Shown: piece after piece, positions 6,068 to 11,264 of the stretch
Layout: every line of letters starts with the position of its first letter
Position numbering within the stretch: position 1 is the stretch's first letter
Virus record (IMG/VR): IMGVR_UViG_3300044639_000290
Coordinates: 1-22,366 of that record
Direction: 5' to 3' (one strand)
DNA: 22,366 nt
Source: a virus
Made by a program: the position numbers and the translations under genes
Notes under the pieces: model-generated
Database searches by the model: none
Told to the model about the DNA's origin: nothing
What the model saw: the letters and a program-made list of their open reading frames with translations, nothing else

Positions 6068-6639
6068 CCCCATTGTTCAGCCATTGCATCAGCTATTCCT
6101 TGATAAGTTTTACTTCTGATTTTCCATCTATCAACAGACGGAGGAAGATAATGCAAACGCTGACGCTTATTTATTGGCAATAACATCATTTCATTTTTTA
6201 CGTCATTTGATGATTTTAGTAATGGCAAGTCTTTAGTCCATAAACAAGTTGCTTTTTGCTCTAAATGGCCAAACATCCAAGGTTGAATTATTTGGTTTGG
6301 TTTTCTCCAAACGGTTGACATGATAGAAACAGGATTCTCAATAGCGTATTTTGGAATATTTGATTCTGCTAACTTCATAAAAAAATCTATACTTTTTTGC
6401 TGTCTACCGTCTGCTCGTTTTTTTGCAAAATGTGCTGCACCTGAAACTGCTAAATCTGTGCAAGGTGGATGAGCAATCATTAAATCAAAACCATCATTAA
6501 TAATGTCAAATATATCTCCTTGATAATGAGGCCCTTCAACATCGGTTGGCAGTAAATCACAGGAAATTGCGTCATGCCCTCGCTTTATAAAAGCATCGCG
6601 TACTGTGCCGCTGTACTCACAAGCAACTAGTACTCTCAT
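6064..6639 (-). CDS. DNA cytosine methyltransferase-like protein
   Basis: This is a 191-residue protein. MRVLVACEYSGTVRDAF (1-17) resembles the SAM-binding start of C5-cytosine methyltransferases. SCDLLP (26-31) supplies the acidic ribose ligand, and AHPPCTDLAVSG (56-67) contains Pro-Pro-Cys with Cys60 as the candidate nucleophile. YAIENP (97-102) corresponds to the ENV motif. It is much shorter than classical enzymes (over 300 residues) and lacks an obvious target-recognition domain, as is usual for this phage group. It could methylate phage DNA to evade host restriction, or act on a nucleotide. No partner endonuclease is visible. ATGA overlaps connect it to the helicase gene and to the next small gene. 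Confidence 0.7.
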   Translation of the reverse strand: MRVLVACEYSGTVRDAFIKRGHDAISCDLLPTDVEGPHYQGDIFDIINDGFDLMIAHPPCTDLAVSGAAHFAKKRADGRQQKSIDFFMKLAESNIPKYAIENPVSIMSTVWRKPNQIIQPWMFGHLEQKATCLWTKDLPLLKSSNDVKNEMMLLPINKRQRLHYLPPSVDRWKIRSKTYQGIADAMAEQWG

Positions 6640-7589
6640 TGTCTAAACCGTCCTTTATTGTCAAAATCACTCGGAAAACCCTGCCATTTCTCAATAAACT
6701 GGCTACTTTCAAAGTGAAACCACATGTGATACCACTCAGTGCTTTCTCCATTACGCTGCTTTTCATTCATTAAAATCATGTCAGGCGCAGACATATCTGT
6801 CTCCATACCTTTATTGACTTCGTTCTCTTTTTTCTTATTGCGCCAGACGATAAAAACATTGTCAACCTGATCCGTAATAGAGCTACTGCCACGAAGATCA
6901 TTCTTGTTCGGCATCAACTCGTCAGACTGCAATTTGCGAATATGGTGGACAAGATGCACATGGATATTATGGTCTCTAGCCAATGCAGTGATCTCATCAA
7001 CAAAACGCTTTTGACCGTTATAGTCATCCTCACCAGCAACGCACTTCATCAAGCTATCAATAAACACATGAGTTACGCCAAGCTCAACAGCGCAATACCT
7101 TGCCATTGATATAACTTGATCTGCCGTTACCGTACCCTGTTGGTCATAGAACCAAATATTGCCAGTACCAAAAGCCTTAAAACGGTCATACAAGGCGCGT
7201 TTATAGGGCAGTCCATGTGTGGATGCCAATAGCTCGACGTTTTCGCCTGCAAACTGCCTTATAAGCCGTTTAATCGATACTTTGGGTTTCATCTCAAAGC
7301 TCGCAACGCATACTTTCTCGCCGCGCTTGACTAAACCTAGTGCAATCTGGCCTGTCAGCAAAGACTTGCCGCCACCGTTAGAACCTGCCCAGACAGTTAC
7401 CTCACCAGGTCTAAATGCAAAGTTCTTTGTACACTCCCATTCCATCGGAGTAGATTTTTCGATAACCGGATTTTCAAGATTGTCTGTAAGCTCGTCTACC
7501 CATGTCGATACGTCCTTGACGTTTTGCTTGAGATCGGTAGCCCGCAAGTAGGATGAGAAATCAATATCTTCACGCAGGAACATAGTCAT
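6636..7589 (-). CDS. DnaB/gp4-type replicative DNA helicase (ATPase domain only)
   Basis: This is a 317-residue protein with a single RecA-like domain. Walker A is GSNGGGKS (69-76), Walker B VFIDSL (175-180), the sensor-like HLVHHIRK is at 212-219, GSSSITDQVDNVF at 234-246, and the DnaB-type KQRNGE at 277-282 supplies the lysine/arginine finger. Residues 1-60 are too short for a primase or a full DnaB N-terminal domain. The protein should form a hexameric ring that unwinds DNA at the fork. It lies two genes downstream of the initiator, matching an initiator-helicase module. A start at 7589 has AGGGAG about 8 bases upstream; it overlaps the upstream gene by 20 bases. No primase gene is recognised in the window, so the host DnaG may be used. 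Confidence 0.85.
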   Translation of the reverse strand: MTMFLREDIDFSSYLRATDLKQNVKDVSTWVDELTDNLENPVIEKSTPMEWECTKNFAFRPGEVTVWAGSNGGGKSLLTGQIALGLVKRGEKVCVASFEMKPKVSIKRLIRQFAGENVELLASTHGLPYKRALYDRFKAFGTGNIWFYDQQGTVTADQVISMARYCAVELGVTHVFIDSLMKCVAGEDDYNGQKRFVDEITALARDHNIHVHLVHHIRKLQSDELMPNKNDLRGSSSITDQVDNVFIVWRNKKKENEVNKGMETDMSAPDMILMNEKQRNGESTEWYHMWFHFESSQFIEKWQGFPSDFDNKGRFRQ

Positions 7590-7920
7590 CTAATACGCTC
7601 CCTGAAGGTAAGATTAAGCATTTTTTGGAGGATACAAAAACCGATTTAGCCTTTGCAGAAACAAAAGCGTTATGGATTTTCTTTAGTTTTGTGATGTTTT
7701 CGTTGCTTGCAATGTGTACTGTCAAGCCTACAGCAAACCGCAAGTCTAGTTGATTGATATTTTCTATCGGCAATATCTCAATTTCAGGAAATGCCAATGT
7801 ATCGCCAGCCCTAGACCAAGTATTCCAACCCTTTAGCGGATCATGTCCGTAGCACACCCACAAGCCTCTTGGTTTAAAACCGTCTATACGCAACTTGAGT
7901 AGTTCTACATGGCCTTTCAT
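7570..7920 (-). CDS. Conserved phage hypothetical in replication module (116 aa)
   Basis: The start is ATG 7920, which overlaps the initiator stop as ATGA. A further upstream ATG at 7941 lies inside the initiator gene. The N-terminus, MKGHVELLKLRIDGFKPRGL, is followed by WVCYGHDPLKGWNTW and later LDLRFAVGLTVHI. A C-terminal stretch, AKAKSVFVSSKKCLILPSGS, follows. I do not recognise a named domain. Its position between initiator and helicase genes suggests it helps replication, for example as a helicase-loading factor, but nothing in the sequence proves this. Confidence 0.6.
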   Translation of the reverse strand: MKGHVELLKLRIDGFKPRGLWVCYGHDPLKGWNTWSRAGDTLAFPEIEILPIENINQLDLRFAVGLTVHIASNENITKLKKIHNAFVSAKAKSVFVSSKKCLILPSGSVLDDYVPA

Positions 7921-8561
7921 GATTGGTATCCCTTCTCCCAATACTTCAAGCCATTACTGGATTTTCCTGCCACTAAGTCATCTTCCCATCGTCGAGCATT
8001 AAGCCAGCTTGCAGGATAAGGAATAAACTGCTCCTCACGTTCAAGAAGTTTTTGTTCAGAAATCGCATGAATTATTCTTTTACTTAAATCAACATCTGGA
8101 GCAATCTTCATCCATGCTTTTTCTGCATTTGGTTTTGCAATCTTTTTTGGATAACATTTCCAAAACTCAACAAAGCCAAGTTTTACATCAAGCGCTAACT
8201 GCTTCTGTCTCTCCCTCTCCTCTCTCTCTGTCTCTGTCTCTGGTCTAGCACCTTGCAAGCAGTCTGCTAGCACTCCGCTAGCACTAAGGAAAAATCCCTT
8301 ATCAATCAATGGCTTAAGTCCTGCCTCAACTTCCTTAACAGTGAATCTTAATCTAAAGACAAGTTCCTCTATAGACCCATCAAACTCACCTGTTTTTGAC
8401 TCACTTGCAAGCAGCCAAAGTAAAGGTGCTAGCGCTTTGCTAGCAACAGGCAAGCACATAAATTCTTTATCATTTAGTAATTCTCGATGCAACTTTACCC
8501 AAGGTGGGCAGCGATCTTTGTAATGCTGGAAAACAGTCCAGTTCTTTGGAACAAGTTTCAT
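7917..8561 (-). CDS. Replication initiator / replisome organizer (lambda O-like layout)
   Basis: This is a 214-residue protein. The N-terminal part (about 20-95) looks like a winged-helix domain: WVKLHRELLNDKEF, LPVASKALAPLLWLLASES and VKEVEAGLKPLIDKGFF. A hydrophilic linker rich in Glu and Arg (105-120) follows, then a C-terminal domain with VEFWKCYPKK (131-140), KAWMKIAP and PYPASWLNARRWEDD (181-195). This C-terminal block is common in phage replication proteins of the DnaT/O/replisome-organizer type. It should bind the origin and recruit the helicase encoded two genes downstream. GAGG lies 5 bases before the start. The gene itself contains two groups of 11-bp-phased repeats described separately, as lambda O contains ori. 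Function confidence is good, exact family moderate. Confidence 0.75.
   Translation of the reverse strand: MKLVPKNWTVFQHYKDRCPPWVKLHRELLNDKEFMCLPVASKALAPLLWLLASESKTGEFDGSIEELVFRLRFTVKEVEAGLKPLIDKGFFLSASGVLADCLQGARPETETEREERERQKQLALDVKLGFVEFWKCYPKKIAKPNAEKAWMKIAPDVDLSKRIIHAISEQKLLEREEQFIPYPASWLNARRWEDDLVAGKSSNGLKYWEKGYQS
8202..8241. repeat. Pyrimidine/purine tract next to the iteron cluster
   Basis: On the plus strand 37 of 40 bases are C or T, mostly in CT steps, with G only at 8207, 8230 and 8236; the minus strand is the matching GA tract. It codes the Glu/Arg-rich linker of the initiator. It directly adjoins the 11-bp-phased repeats. Homopurine tracts can form triplex or easily melted DNA; whether this one takes part in origin opening is inference. 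Confidence 0.7.
8244..8284 (-). repeat. Iteron-like cluster 1 inside the initiator gene (candidate origin)
   Basis: On the minus strand four tandem 11-base units can be read: GTGCTAGCGGA, GTGCTAGCAGA, CTGCTTGCAAG and GTGCTAGACCA. The six-base cores occupy 8277-8282, 8266-8271, 8255-8260 and 8244-8249, each exactly 11 bases apart. The unit length is not a multiple of three, so the encoded protein (around residues 93-106) does not repeat. The signal is therefore at DNA level, as for initiator binding sites. It sits between the two domains of the initiator. Confidence 0.6.
8407..8455 (-). repeat. Iteron-like cluster 2 inside the initiator gene
   Basis: Four further GCT(A/T)GC cores lie at 8450-8455, 8439-8444, 8428-8433 and 8407-8412. 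The spacings are 11, 11 and 21 bases, all close to one or two DNA turns. The last copy, TTGCAAGCAG on the plus strand (8405-8414), is identical to the stretch at 8253-8262 in cluster 1. About 120 bp of sequence without such cores separates the clusters. Initiator or repressor binding is the natural reading. Confidence 0.55.
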
Positions 8562-8573
8562 TTGTACCTCACG

Positions 8574-8648
8574 TTATTGGTAGCCGTTACTGTAGAAGGA
8601 ACTGGCAGGACGGTAACGAATCGTCTTTTCGGGAGCTACCCTAGCCAT
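8574..8648 (-). CDS. Possible 24-residue peptide upstream of the initiator
   Basis: A short frame from ATG 8648 reads MARVAPEKTIRYRPASSFYS and ends with four further residues (NGYQ) before TAA. It fills most of the otherwise empty stretch between the zinc-ribbon gene and the initiator. The amino-acid content looks protein-like (aromatic and basic), but the Shine-Dalgarno is weak, only GGA very close to the start and GGCGGTG further off. It may be a real small gene, a leader, or chance. Confidence 0.3.
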   Translation of the reverse strand: MARVAPEKTIRYRPASSFYSNGYQ

Positions 8649-8685
8649 TCCATATCGCACCGCCAAGTACGACACGATTTACAAA

Positions 8686-8820
8686 CTATAGCTTAACTTT
8701 TCGTAGTCTGCAAATCTTGCATAAAACTCCACCATTGAAATTCTTTTCTGACCTAGCACGCTTACAGCCTGGGCAGAACTTTTGCCTAAACGTATAGTCA
8801 GGACTAGAAACGGTATACAT
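8686..8820 (-). CDS. Small zinc-ribbon protein (44 aa)
   Basis: The frame from ATG 8820 gives 44 residues with a paired-cysteine pattern, CPGC (16-19) and CKIC (34-37), separated by 14 residues. This is a typical zinc ribbon, followed by a basic tail RLRKVKL. It overlaps the upstream 128-residue gene by 17 bases, as expected for a coupled gene. Small zinc-ribbon proteins of this type bind DNA, RNA or a protein partner such as polymerase. No specific role can be read. Confidence 0.65.
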   Translation of the reverse strand: MYTVSSPDYTFRQKFCPGCKRARSEKNFNGGVLCKICRLRKVKL

Positions 8821-9190
8821 GCTCAGCAATGCTTGCTCCTAACCCAATGTATGAAATTTCTCTTAATGGCTCACCTCTAGGGCTAATTTTTGGCAACATA
8901 AACTTGTCAGACAACTTCCTAAATGGAACTGCTTCACGTGGTTGAACCATCGCTGGCTTATCAAATGACTGTACAGCTAGCCGCAGTTCATAAGTAGGCA
9001 TAAACGCGTCTTTGAGCTTTTTGAGACACCCAGTAGTACAGAGATAATTCAATTCTGACGATACTCGTTTCTTATCTTTAAAGCCGAATAGACCGTATTC
9101 CTCTACTACGCTATGTACGGTCATAATTCCAGAATTAGCAAAAGCCACACAAATCTGATATCTACGGCTGTCTTTCTTTGGTAAGTCCAT
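8804..9190 (-). CDS. Winged-helix-like phage protein, unknown function (128 aa)
   Basis: The N-terminal 55 residues (RRYQICVAFANSGIMTVHSV, then VSSELNYLCTTGCLKKLKDA) have the helix-turn-helix-strand rhythm of a winged-helix domain with a GCLKK wing-like turn. The remainder is basic and proline-rich (VQPREAVPFRKLSDKF, LPKISPRGEPLRE) and may be unstructured. The gene starts at TAATG shared with the upstream gene. It may regulate early transcription or help replication, but I do not recognise the family. Confidence 0.6.
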   Translation of the reverse strand: MDLPKKDSRRYQICVAFANSGIMTVHSVVEEYGLFGFKDKKRVSSELNYLCTTGCLKKLKDAFMPTYELRLAVQSFDKPAMVQPREAVPFRKLSDKFMLPKISPRGEPLREISYIGLGASIAEHVYRF

Positions 9191-9345
9191 TATTTAGTTT
9201 CCTCGTATGGTGCTATGCAATCTGGGTTACCGCACTCTGGGCAAATATCAACAGGATCAGCAAACACCATATCGCAAATTCCTGTCTCTACATCTTCCGC
9301 ATCGCCGATCCACCCACAATCTGAACATCTAGCTAATTCTTGCAT
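9190..9345 (-). CDS. Rubredoxin-like/zinc-ribbon small protein, first gene of leftward operon
   Basis: From ATG 9345 it has 51 residues with CSDCGW (7-12), Cys24, CPECG (35-39) and Cys43, which is a zinc-ribbon layout. Start 9345 has AAAGGAGA at an ideal distance. An in-frame ATG at 9375 has AAGGAA and would add MSLWRKRRIK, so both starts are possible. The candidate promoter with -10 at 9384-9389 would leave almost no leader for 9375 and favours 9345. Likely a small nucleic-acid- or protein-binding factor; acidic, so DNA binding is less likely. Confidence 0.65.
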   Translation of the reverse strand: MQELARCSDCGWIGDAEDVETGICDMVFADPVDICPECGNPDCIAPYEETK

Positions 9346-9383
9346 TTTTATTCTCCTTTTGCGCCATAAACTCATTGTAATTC

Positions 9384-9412
9384 CTTAAATGAGGCTAGTT
9401 AGGTACTGACAA
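9384..9412 (-). promoter_or_regulatory. Candidate leftward promoter
   Basis: On the minus strand TTGTCA (9412-9407) is followed after 17 bases by TTTAAG (9389-9384), giving about four of six matches at each box. The start point would fall near 9377, a few bases before the ATG at 9375 and about 30 before ATG 9345. The -35 box is part of a tandem 9-bp repeat, which would allow a repressor to cover it. Confidence 0.35.
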
Positions 9413-9422
9413 AACTGACAAA
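9405..9422. repeat. Tandem direct repeat, 2 x ACTGACAAA
   Basis: Two perfect, adjacent copies of the 9-base unit ACTGACAAA occupy 9405-9413 and 9414-9422. Each contains TTGTCA on the minus strand. The layout suits an operator or duplicated -35 element. Confidence 0.8.
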
Positions 9423-9438
9423 AGTCCTGCTTGCTACT

Positions 9439-9463
9439 GCTATTTACGCTATTTGTGCTATTT
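9439..9463. repeat. Tandem direct repeat, 3 x GCTATTT with 9-bp period
   Basis: GCTATTT starts at 9439, 9448 and 9457, each followed by two varying bases (AC, GT, then TG). This makes three units with an exact 9-base period. The same period is seen in the repeat at 9405-9422. It may bind a regulator or initiator; no function is proven. Confidence 0.75.
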
Positions 9464-9467
9464 TGCC

Positions 9468-9495
9468 CCCGCTTAAAAAACCCTAATTAGGCGGG
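9468..9495. promoter_or_regulatory. Palindrome and GC stem in control region
   Basis: CCTAATTAGG at 9482-9491 is a perfect 10-base palindrome. Around it CCCGC (9468-9472) can pair with GCGGG (9491-9495). No proper terminator U-run follows the stem in either direction, so an operator is more likely than a terminator. Confidence 0.45.
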
Positions 9496-9580
9496 TAGAC
9501 AGCTAAATAATATACAAGTTTCTAGTTTTGTGTCATTGATTGTTGCTATCGATGAACAAATATTCATAGAAAAGTATTTC

Positions 9581-9609
9581 TTGCAGCGAATAACGTATGT
9601 CGCTATAGT
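9581..9609 (+). promoter_or_regulatory. Candidate rightward promoter
   Basis: TTGCAG (9581-9586) and TATAGT (9604-9609) are separated by exactly 17 bases; the -10 box matches five of six consensus bases. Transcription would start near 9616, about 20 bases before the first rightward gene. An imperfect operator-like pair ATGAA/TTCAT (9552-9556 and 9563-9567) lies just upstream. Confidence 0.5.
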
Positions 9610-9636
9610 TCAGTCATACCAACGACGGAGACAGAG

Positions 9637-9795
9637 ATGATTGAAGAACTAGATGACCTGTTAGTTTGCCTGGCAGCGTATCAAGAAGATGAGGCAGACG
9701 CACTTTGGGTAGCAGCAAGAGAAGCAAGCGAATCATCCGATAATGCAAAATTCGATAAATGGTTTTTTGGAGGAATGAAAAGTGACTTACTCTGA
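9637..9795 (+). CDS. Small acidic protein, first gene of rightward operon (52 aa)
   Basis: ATG 9637 is preceded by GGAG (GACGGAGACAG) at a fair distance and follows the candidate promoter closely. The 52-residue product is very acidic at the start (MIEELDDLLVCLAAYQEDEA) and ends FDKWFFGGMKSDLL. It overlaps the next gene by 14 bases. No family is recognised. Small acidic first-operon proteins of phages are often host-protein inhibitors or DNA mimics, but nothing here proves that. Confidence 0.5.
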   Translation: MIEELDDLLVCLAAYQEDEADALWVAAREASESSDNAKFDKWFFGGMKSDLL

Positions 9796-9973
9796 AGGAA
9801 TTGAAGCAGGAATGAAGATAGCTCTGGATCAGATCAATGAGGAGCTAGGCACTGAGTTTAATCATCTAGGACAGTTTATCAATCACTTGTGGGATGTTCA
9901 GCGCAAAGCAACAACGATTGGCGTACCTTATACAACTGCTAACTTTATGAAGATGAAAGAAGAACAACAATGA
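9782..9973 (+). CDS. Small hypothetical protein with GTG start (63 aa)
   Basis: The start is GTG 9782, with GGAGGAA about 8 bases upstream; a later ATG at 9812 lacks an equally good site. The product has EGIEAGMKIALDQINEELGT followed by LGQFINHLWDVQRKA and a polar C-terminus. It is predicted mostly helical. It overlaps both neighbours (14 bases upstream, ATGA downstream). Function unknown. Confidence 0.55.
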   Translation: MTYSEGIEAGMKIALDQINEELGTEFNHLGQFINHLWDVQRKATTIGVPYTTANFMKMKEEQQ

Positions 9974-10068
9974 AACTTTTAGTTACCGATGATTGGCTTG
10001 CAAGGCATCCGAAAGTAATTGCAGTTTTATTGATTGCAGGGTATCTTTTAGTTTCTTACATTCAATAA
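9970..10068 (+). CDS. Single-pass membrane micropeptide (32 aa)
   Basis: ATG 9970 overlaps the previous stop as ATGA. The peptide has a short polar N-terminus (MKLLVTDDWLARHPK) and a hydrophobic segment VIAVLLIAGYLLVSYI (16-31), ending IQ. That is one membrane helix with positive residues before it, so the N-terminus probably stays in the cytoplasm. Early phage membrane peptides of this size may alter the host envelope or inhibit superinfection; this is inference only. Confidence 0.5.
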   Translation: MKLLVTDDWLARHPKVIAVLLIAGYLLVSYIQ

Positions 10069-10076
10069 GGAGAGAA

Positions 10077-10250
10077 ATGAACGATACCAAATCAATCTTA
10101 GACCCAAGGTTTAAATATGTTCACTCTAGCAAGACAAATGTGGCTAAGACTTTTGACCGTATTCGCAAGGAGCAGATTAAGGCTAAAGAAGTTCAAACTG
10201 TATCGAACCTTCGGACACTCAATACTGTCATCGCTAAAAAATTCAAATAA
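10077..10250 (+). CDS. Small basic phage early protein (57 aa)
   Basis: The start is ATG 10077 with AAGGAGAG just upstream. A longer open frame to 9993 runs over the membrane micropeptide and is rejected. The product has the block KSILDPRFKYVHSSKTNVAK (5-24) and TFDRIRKEQIKA. The pattern SILDPxFKYxxSxKTxxxKTFxRIRxE is one I recognise in small early proteins of many proteobacterial phages, with no known function. The C-terminus is basic. Confidence 0.65.
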   Translation: MNDTKSILDPRFKYVHSSKTNVAKTFDRIRKEQIKAKEVQTVSNLRTLNTVIAKKFK

Positions 10251-10262
10251 AGGTAAATAATC

Positions 10263-10901
10263 ATGCGCCAGCAACAAGAGCAAGAAGAACAGCAGCAATG
10301 GCTAGTCTACGAAAAACTGCAAAAAGCCCGTATTAAATTGCAGCACACAGAGCTAAAAAAGTCAGGCCACAACAAGTTTGCAGGATATAAATACTTTGAG
10401 CTTGGCGACTTTTTGCCAGCTATACAATCTATTTTCTTTGAGTTAAAACTTTGCCCTGTCGTTTCGTTTGGTACTGAGCTGGCTACTCTACGCATCATTG
10501 ATACTGAGAATGGTGGTTGCGTGACGTTTACTAGCCCAATGGCAGAAGCGCAGCTTAAAGGTTGCCACCCAATACAGAATCTAGGGGCCGTAGAGACCTA
10601 TAGCCGCCGTTATCTATACGTCACAGCACTTGAGATAGTCGAACACGATGCAATCGATTCTAGCGAGCCTATGTCAGCTAAACCGATTACAGTTGACGTG
10701 TTTCAATCTATGTCGGCAGAAGATCAAGAAACTATCCGCAGCATCGGCGTAGAGGCTATTTCATTGCTCACAAAAAATGACGTGCAAGGTGCAGTCGATT
10801 ACATCAATGAATTAGGCTTAGACGCAGACAGCAAAACAGCTCTTTGGTCTTTGTTTGATAGCAAGCAACGCAGTGCAATTAAGAAACTTACTACACGATA
10901 A
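10263..10901 (+). CDS. erf: ERF-family single-strand annealing protein
   Basis: This is a 212-residue protein. After a Gln-rich start (MRQQQEQEEQQQ, unusual for the family), HNKFAGYKYFELGDFLPAI (36-54) and the block YSRRYLYVTALEIVEHD show the core of the ERF superfamily. In this family NKxxxxYKYxxLxD opens the domain and Y(S/T)RRYxLxxxLgI closes it. ERF proteins form rings, bind single-stranded DNA and anneal complementary strands, often circularising phage genomes. The C-terminal 70 residues are a separate helical part. AAAGG precedes the start. The next gene encodes a small protein with an SSB-like tail, and the VRR-NUC and Ref-like nucleases elsewhere would complete a recombination set. 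Confidence 0.8.
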   Translation: MRQQQEQEEQQQWLVYEKLQKARIKLQHTELKKSGHNKFAGYKYFELGDFLPAIQSIFFELKLCPVVSFGTELATLRIIDTENGGCVTFTSPMAEAQLKGCHPIQNLGAVETYSRRYLYVTALEIVEHDAIDSSEPMSAKPITVDVFQSMSAEDQETIRSIGVEAISLLTKNDVQGAVDYINELGLDADSKTALWSLFDSKQRSAIKKLTTR

Positions 10902-10911
10902 AGGTAAATTT

Positions 10912-11157
10912 ATGGCATACGATCCAAAACCAGGCAGCTTTTCACTTTTCAAGAATCAACAAAAGCAATCAGACAATCATCCTGATTACTCAGGCGACGG
11001 CAAAGACTTAAACGGCAACGCAGTCTATGTATCAGCTTGGCTAAAAGAAGGTAAGTCTGGCAAGTTTATGAGCTGCTCATTTAAGTTGAAGGAAGCAAAA
11101 CCAGCAGTAAAGCAGGAAAAGTTTACGGATGACGATATTTCCGACGTGCCTTTTTGA
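10912..11157 (+). CDS. Small protein with SSB-like acidic C-terminal tail (81 aa)
   Basis: The start is ATG 10912, preceded by AAAGGTAAATTT, the same leader type as the previous gene; an upstream in-frame ATG at 10855 lies within erf. The body has PGSFSLFKNQQKQSDNHPDY (7-26), then NGNAVYVSAWLKEGKSGKFM and SCSFKLKEA, alternating strands that could make a small OB-like barrel. The end, DDDISDVPF, copies the acidic tip of bacterial SSB (DDDIPF type) that recruits host repair proteins. The protein may bind single-stranded DNA or compete for SSB partners. Similar small DNHPDYxG proteins occur in other phages; their function is not established. Confidence 0.65.
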   Translation: MAYDPKPGSFSLFKNQQKQSDNHPDYSGDGKDLNGNAVYVSAWLKEGKSGKFMSCSFKLKEAKPAVKQEKFTDDDISDVPF

Positions 11158-11264
11158 TGTTTGCACGCCTAGCCGGTAGTGGCGAGTAACACCGGCAGCA
11201 GGGGCCAGATTCTCCTTCATGTATTCTCGAACTGGTGACCCTGCACTACTTATAAAGGATAAAA
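11158..11264 (+). ncRNA. Structured intergenic element (possible leader RNA or small RNA)
   Basis: This is a 107-base gap with two hairpins. Stem 1 is GCCGGT (11172-11177) with ACCGGC (11191-11196). Stem 2 is GCAGGG (11198-11203) with CCCTGC (11239-11244), an internal loop, then CCAG (11205-11208) with CTGG (11232-11235), and a 23-base loop that holds ATTCTC twice. There is no U-run, so it is not a plain terminator. An 11-codon mini-frame (ATG at 11157, overlapping the previous stop as TGATG) ends at the start of stem 1. The element precedes the Cro-like gene and may control its expression. Confidence 0.4.

Larger units (their letters stand above)
9346..9636. promoter_or_regulatory. Divergent control region between the two early operons
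   Basis: No gene is seen on either strand. The region separates the leftward operon (from 9345) and rightward operon (from 9637). It holds two tandem 9-bp repeats, one perfect palindrome, a GC stem and promoter-like boxes pointing each way, described separately. It is AT-rich, especially 9500-9600. It is the only large non-coding stretch in the window and so the likely site of early control by the Cro-like protein at 11265-11465, by inference. Confidence 0.6.

Noticed and set aside
3866-6639. A possible Dnd-type phosphorothioation or other full DNA-modification defence island (PP-loop protein plus methyltransferase plus nucleases)
   Set aside because: No cysteine desulfurase, DndB, DndD or DndE-like gene is present, and the genes are common phage early genes with unrelated ones between them.
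8221-8460. CRISPR-like array
   Set aside because: The repeat unit is only 11 bases, with no spacers of regular length and no cas genes, and it lies in a coding region.
9465-9495. Rho-independent terminator between the divergent operons
   Set aside because: The stem is only 5 bp with a long loop, and no U-run follows in either direction; an operator is more likely.
9993-10076. N-terminal extension of the 57-residue early protein from ATG 9993
   Set aside because: The extension overlaps the membrane micropeptide gene, and ATG 10077 has a strong AAGGAGAG site.
11191-11250. tRNA-like motif (a TCGAAC sequence near a GACC/CCTGC stretch) suggesting a tRNA or att site remnant
   Set aside because: No T-arm or acceptor stem can be formed around it on either strand; the pairing seen is better explained by the two hairpins reported.
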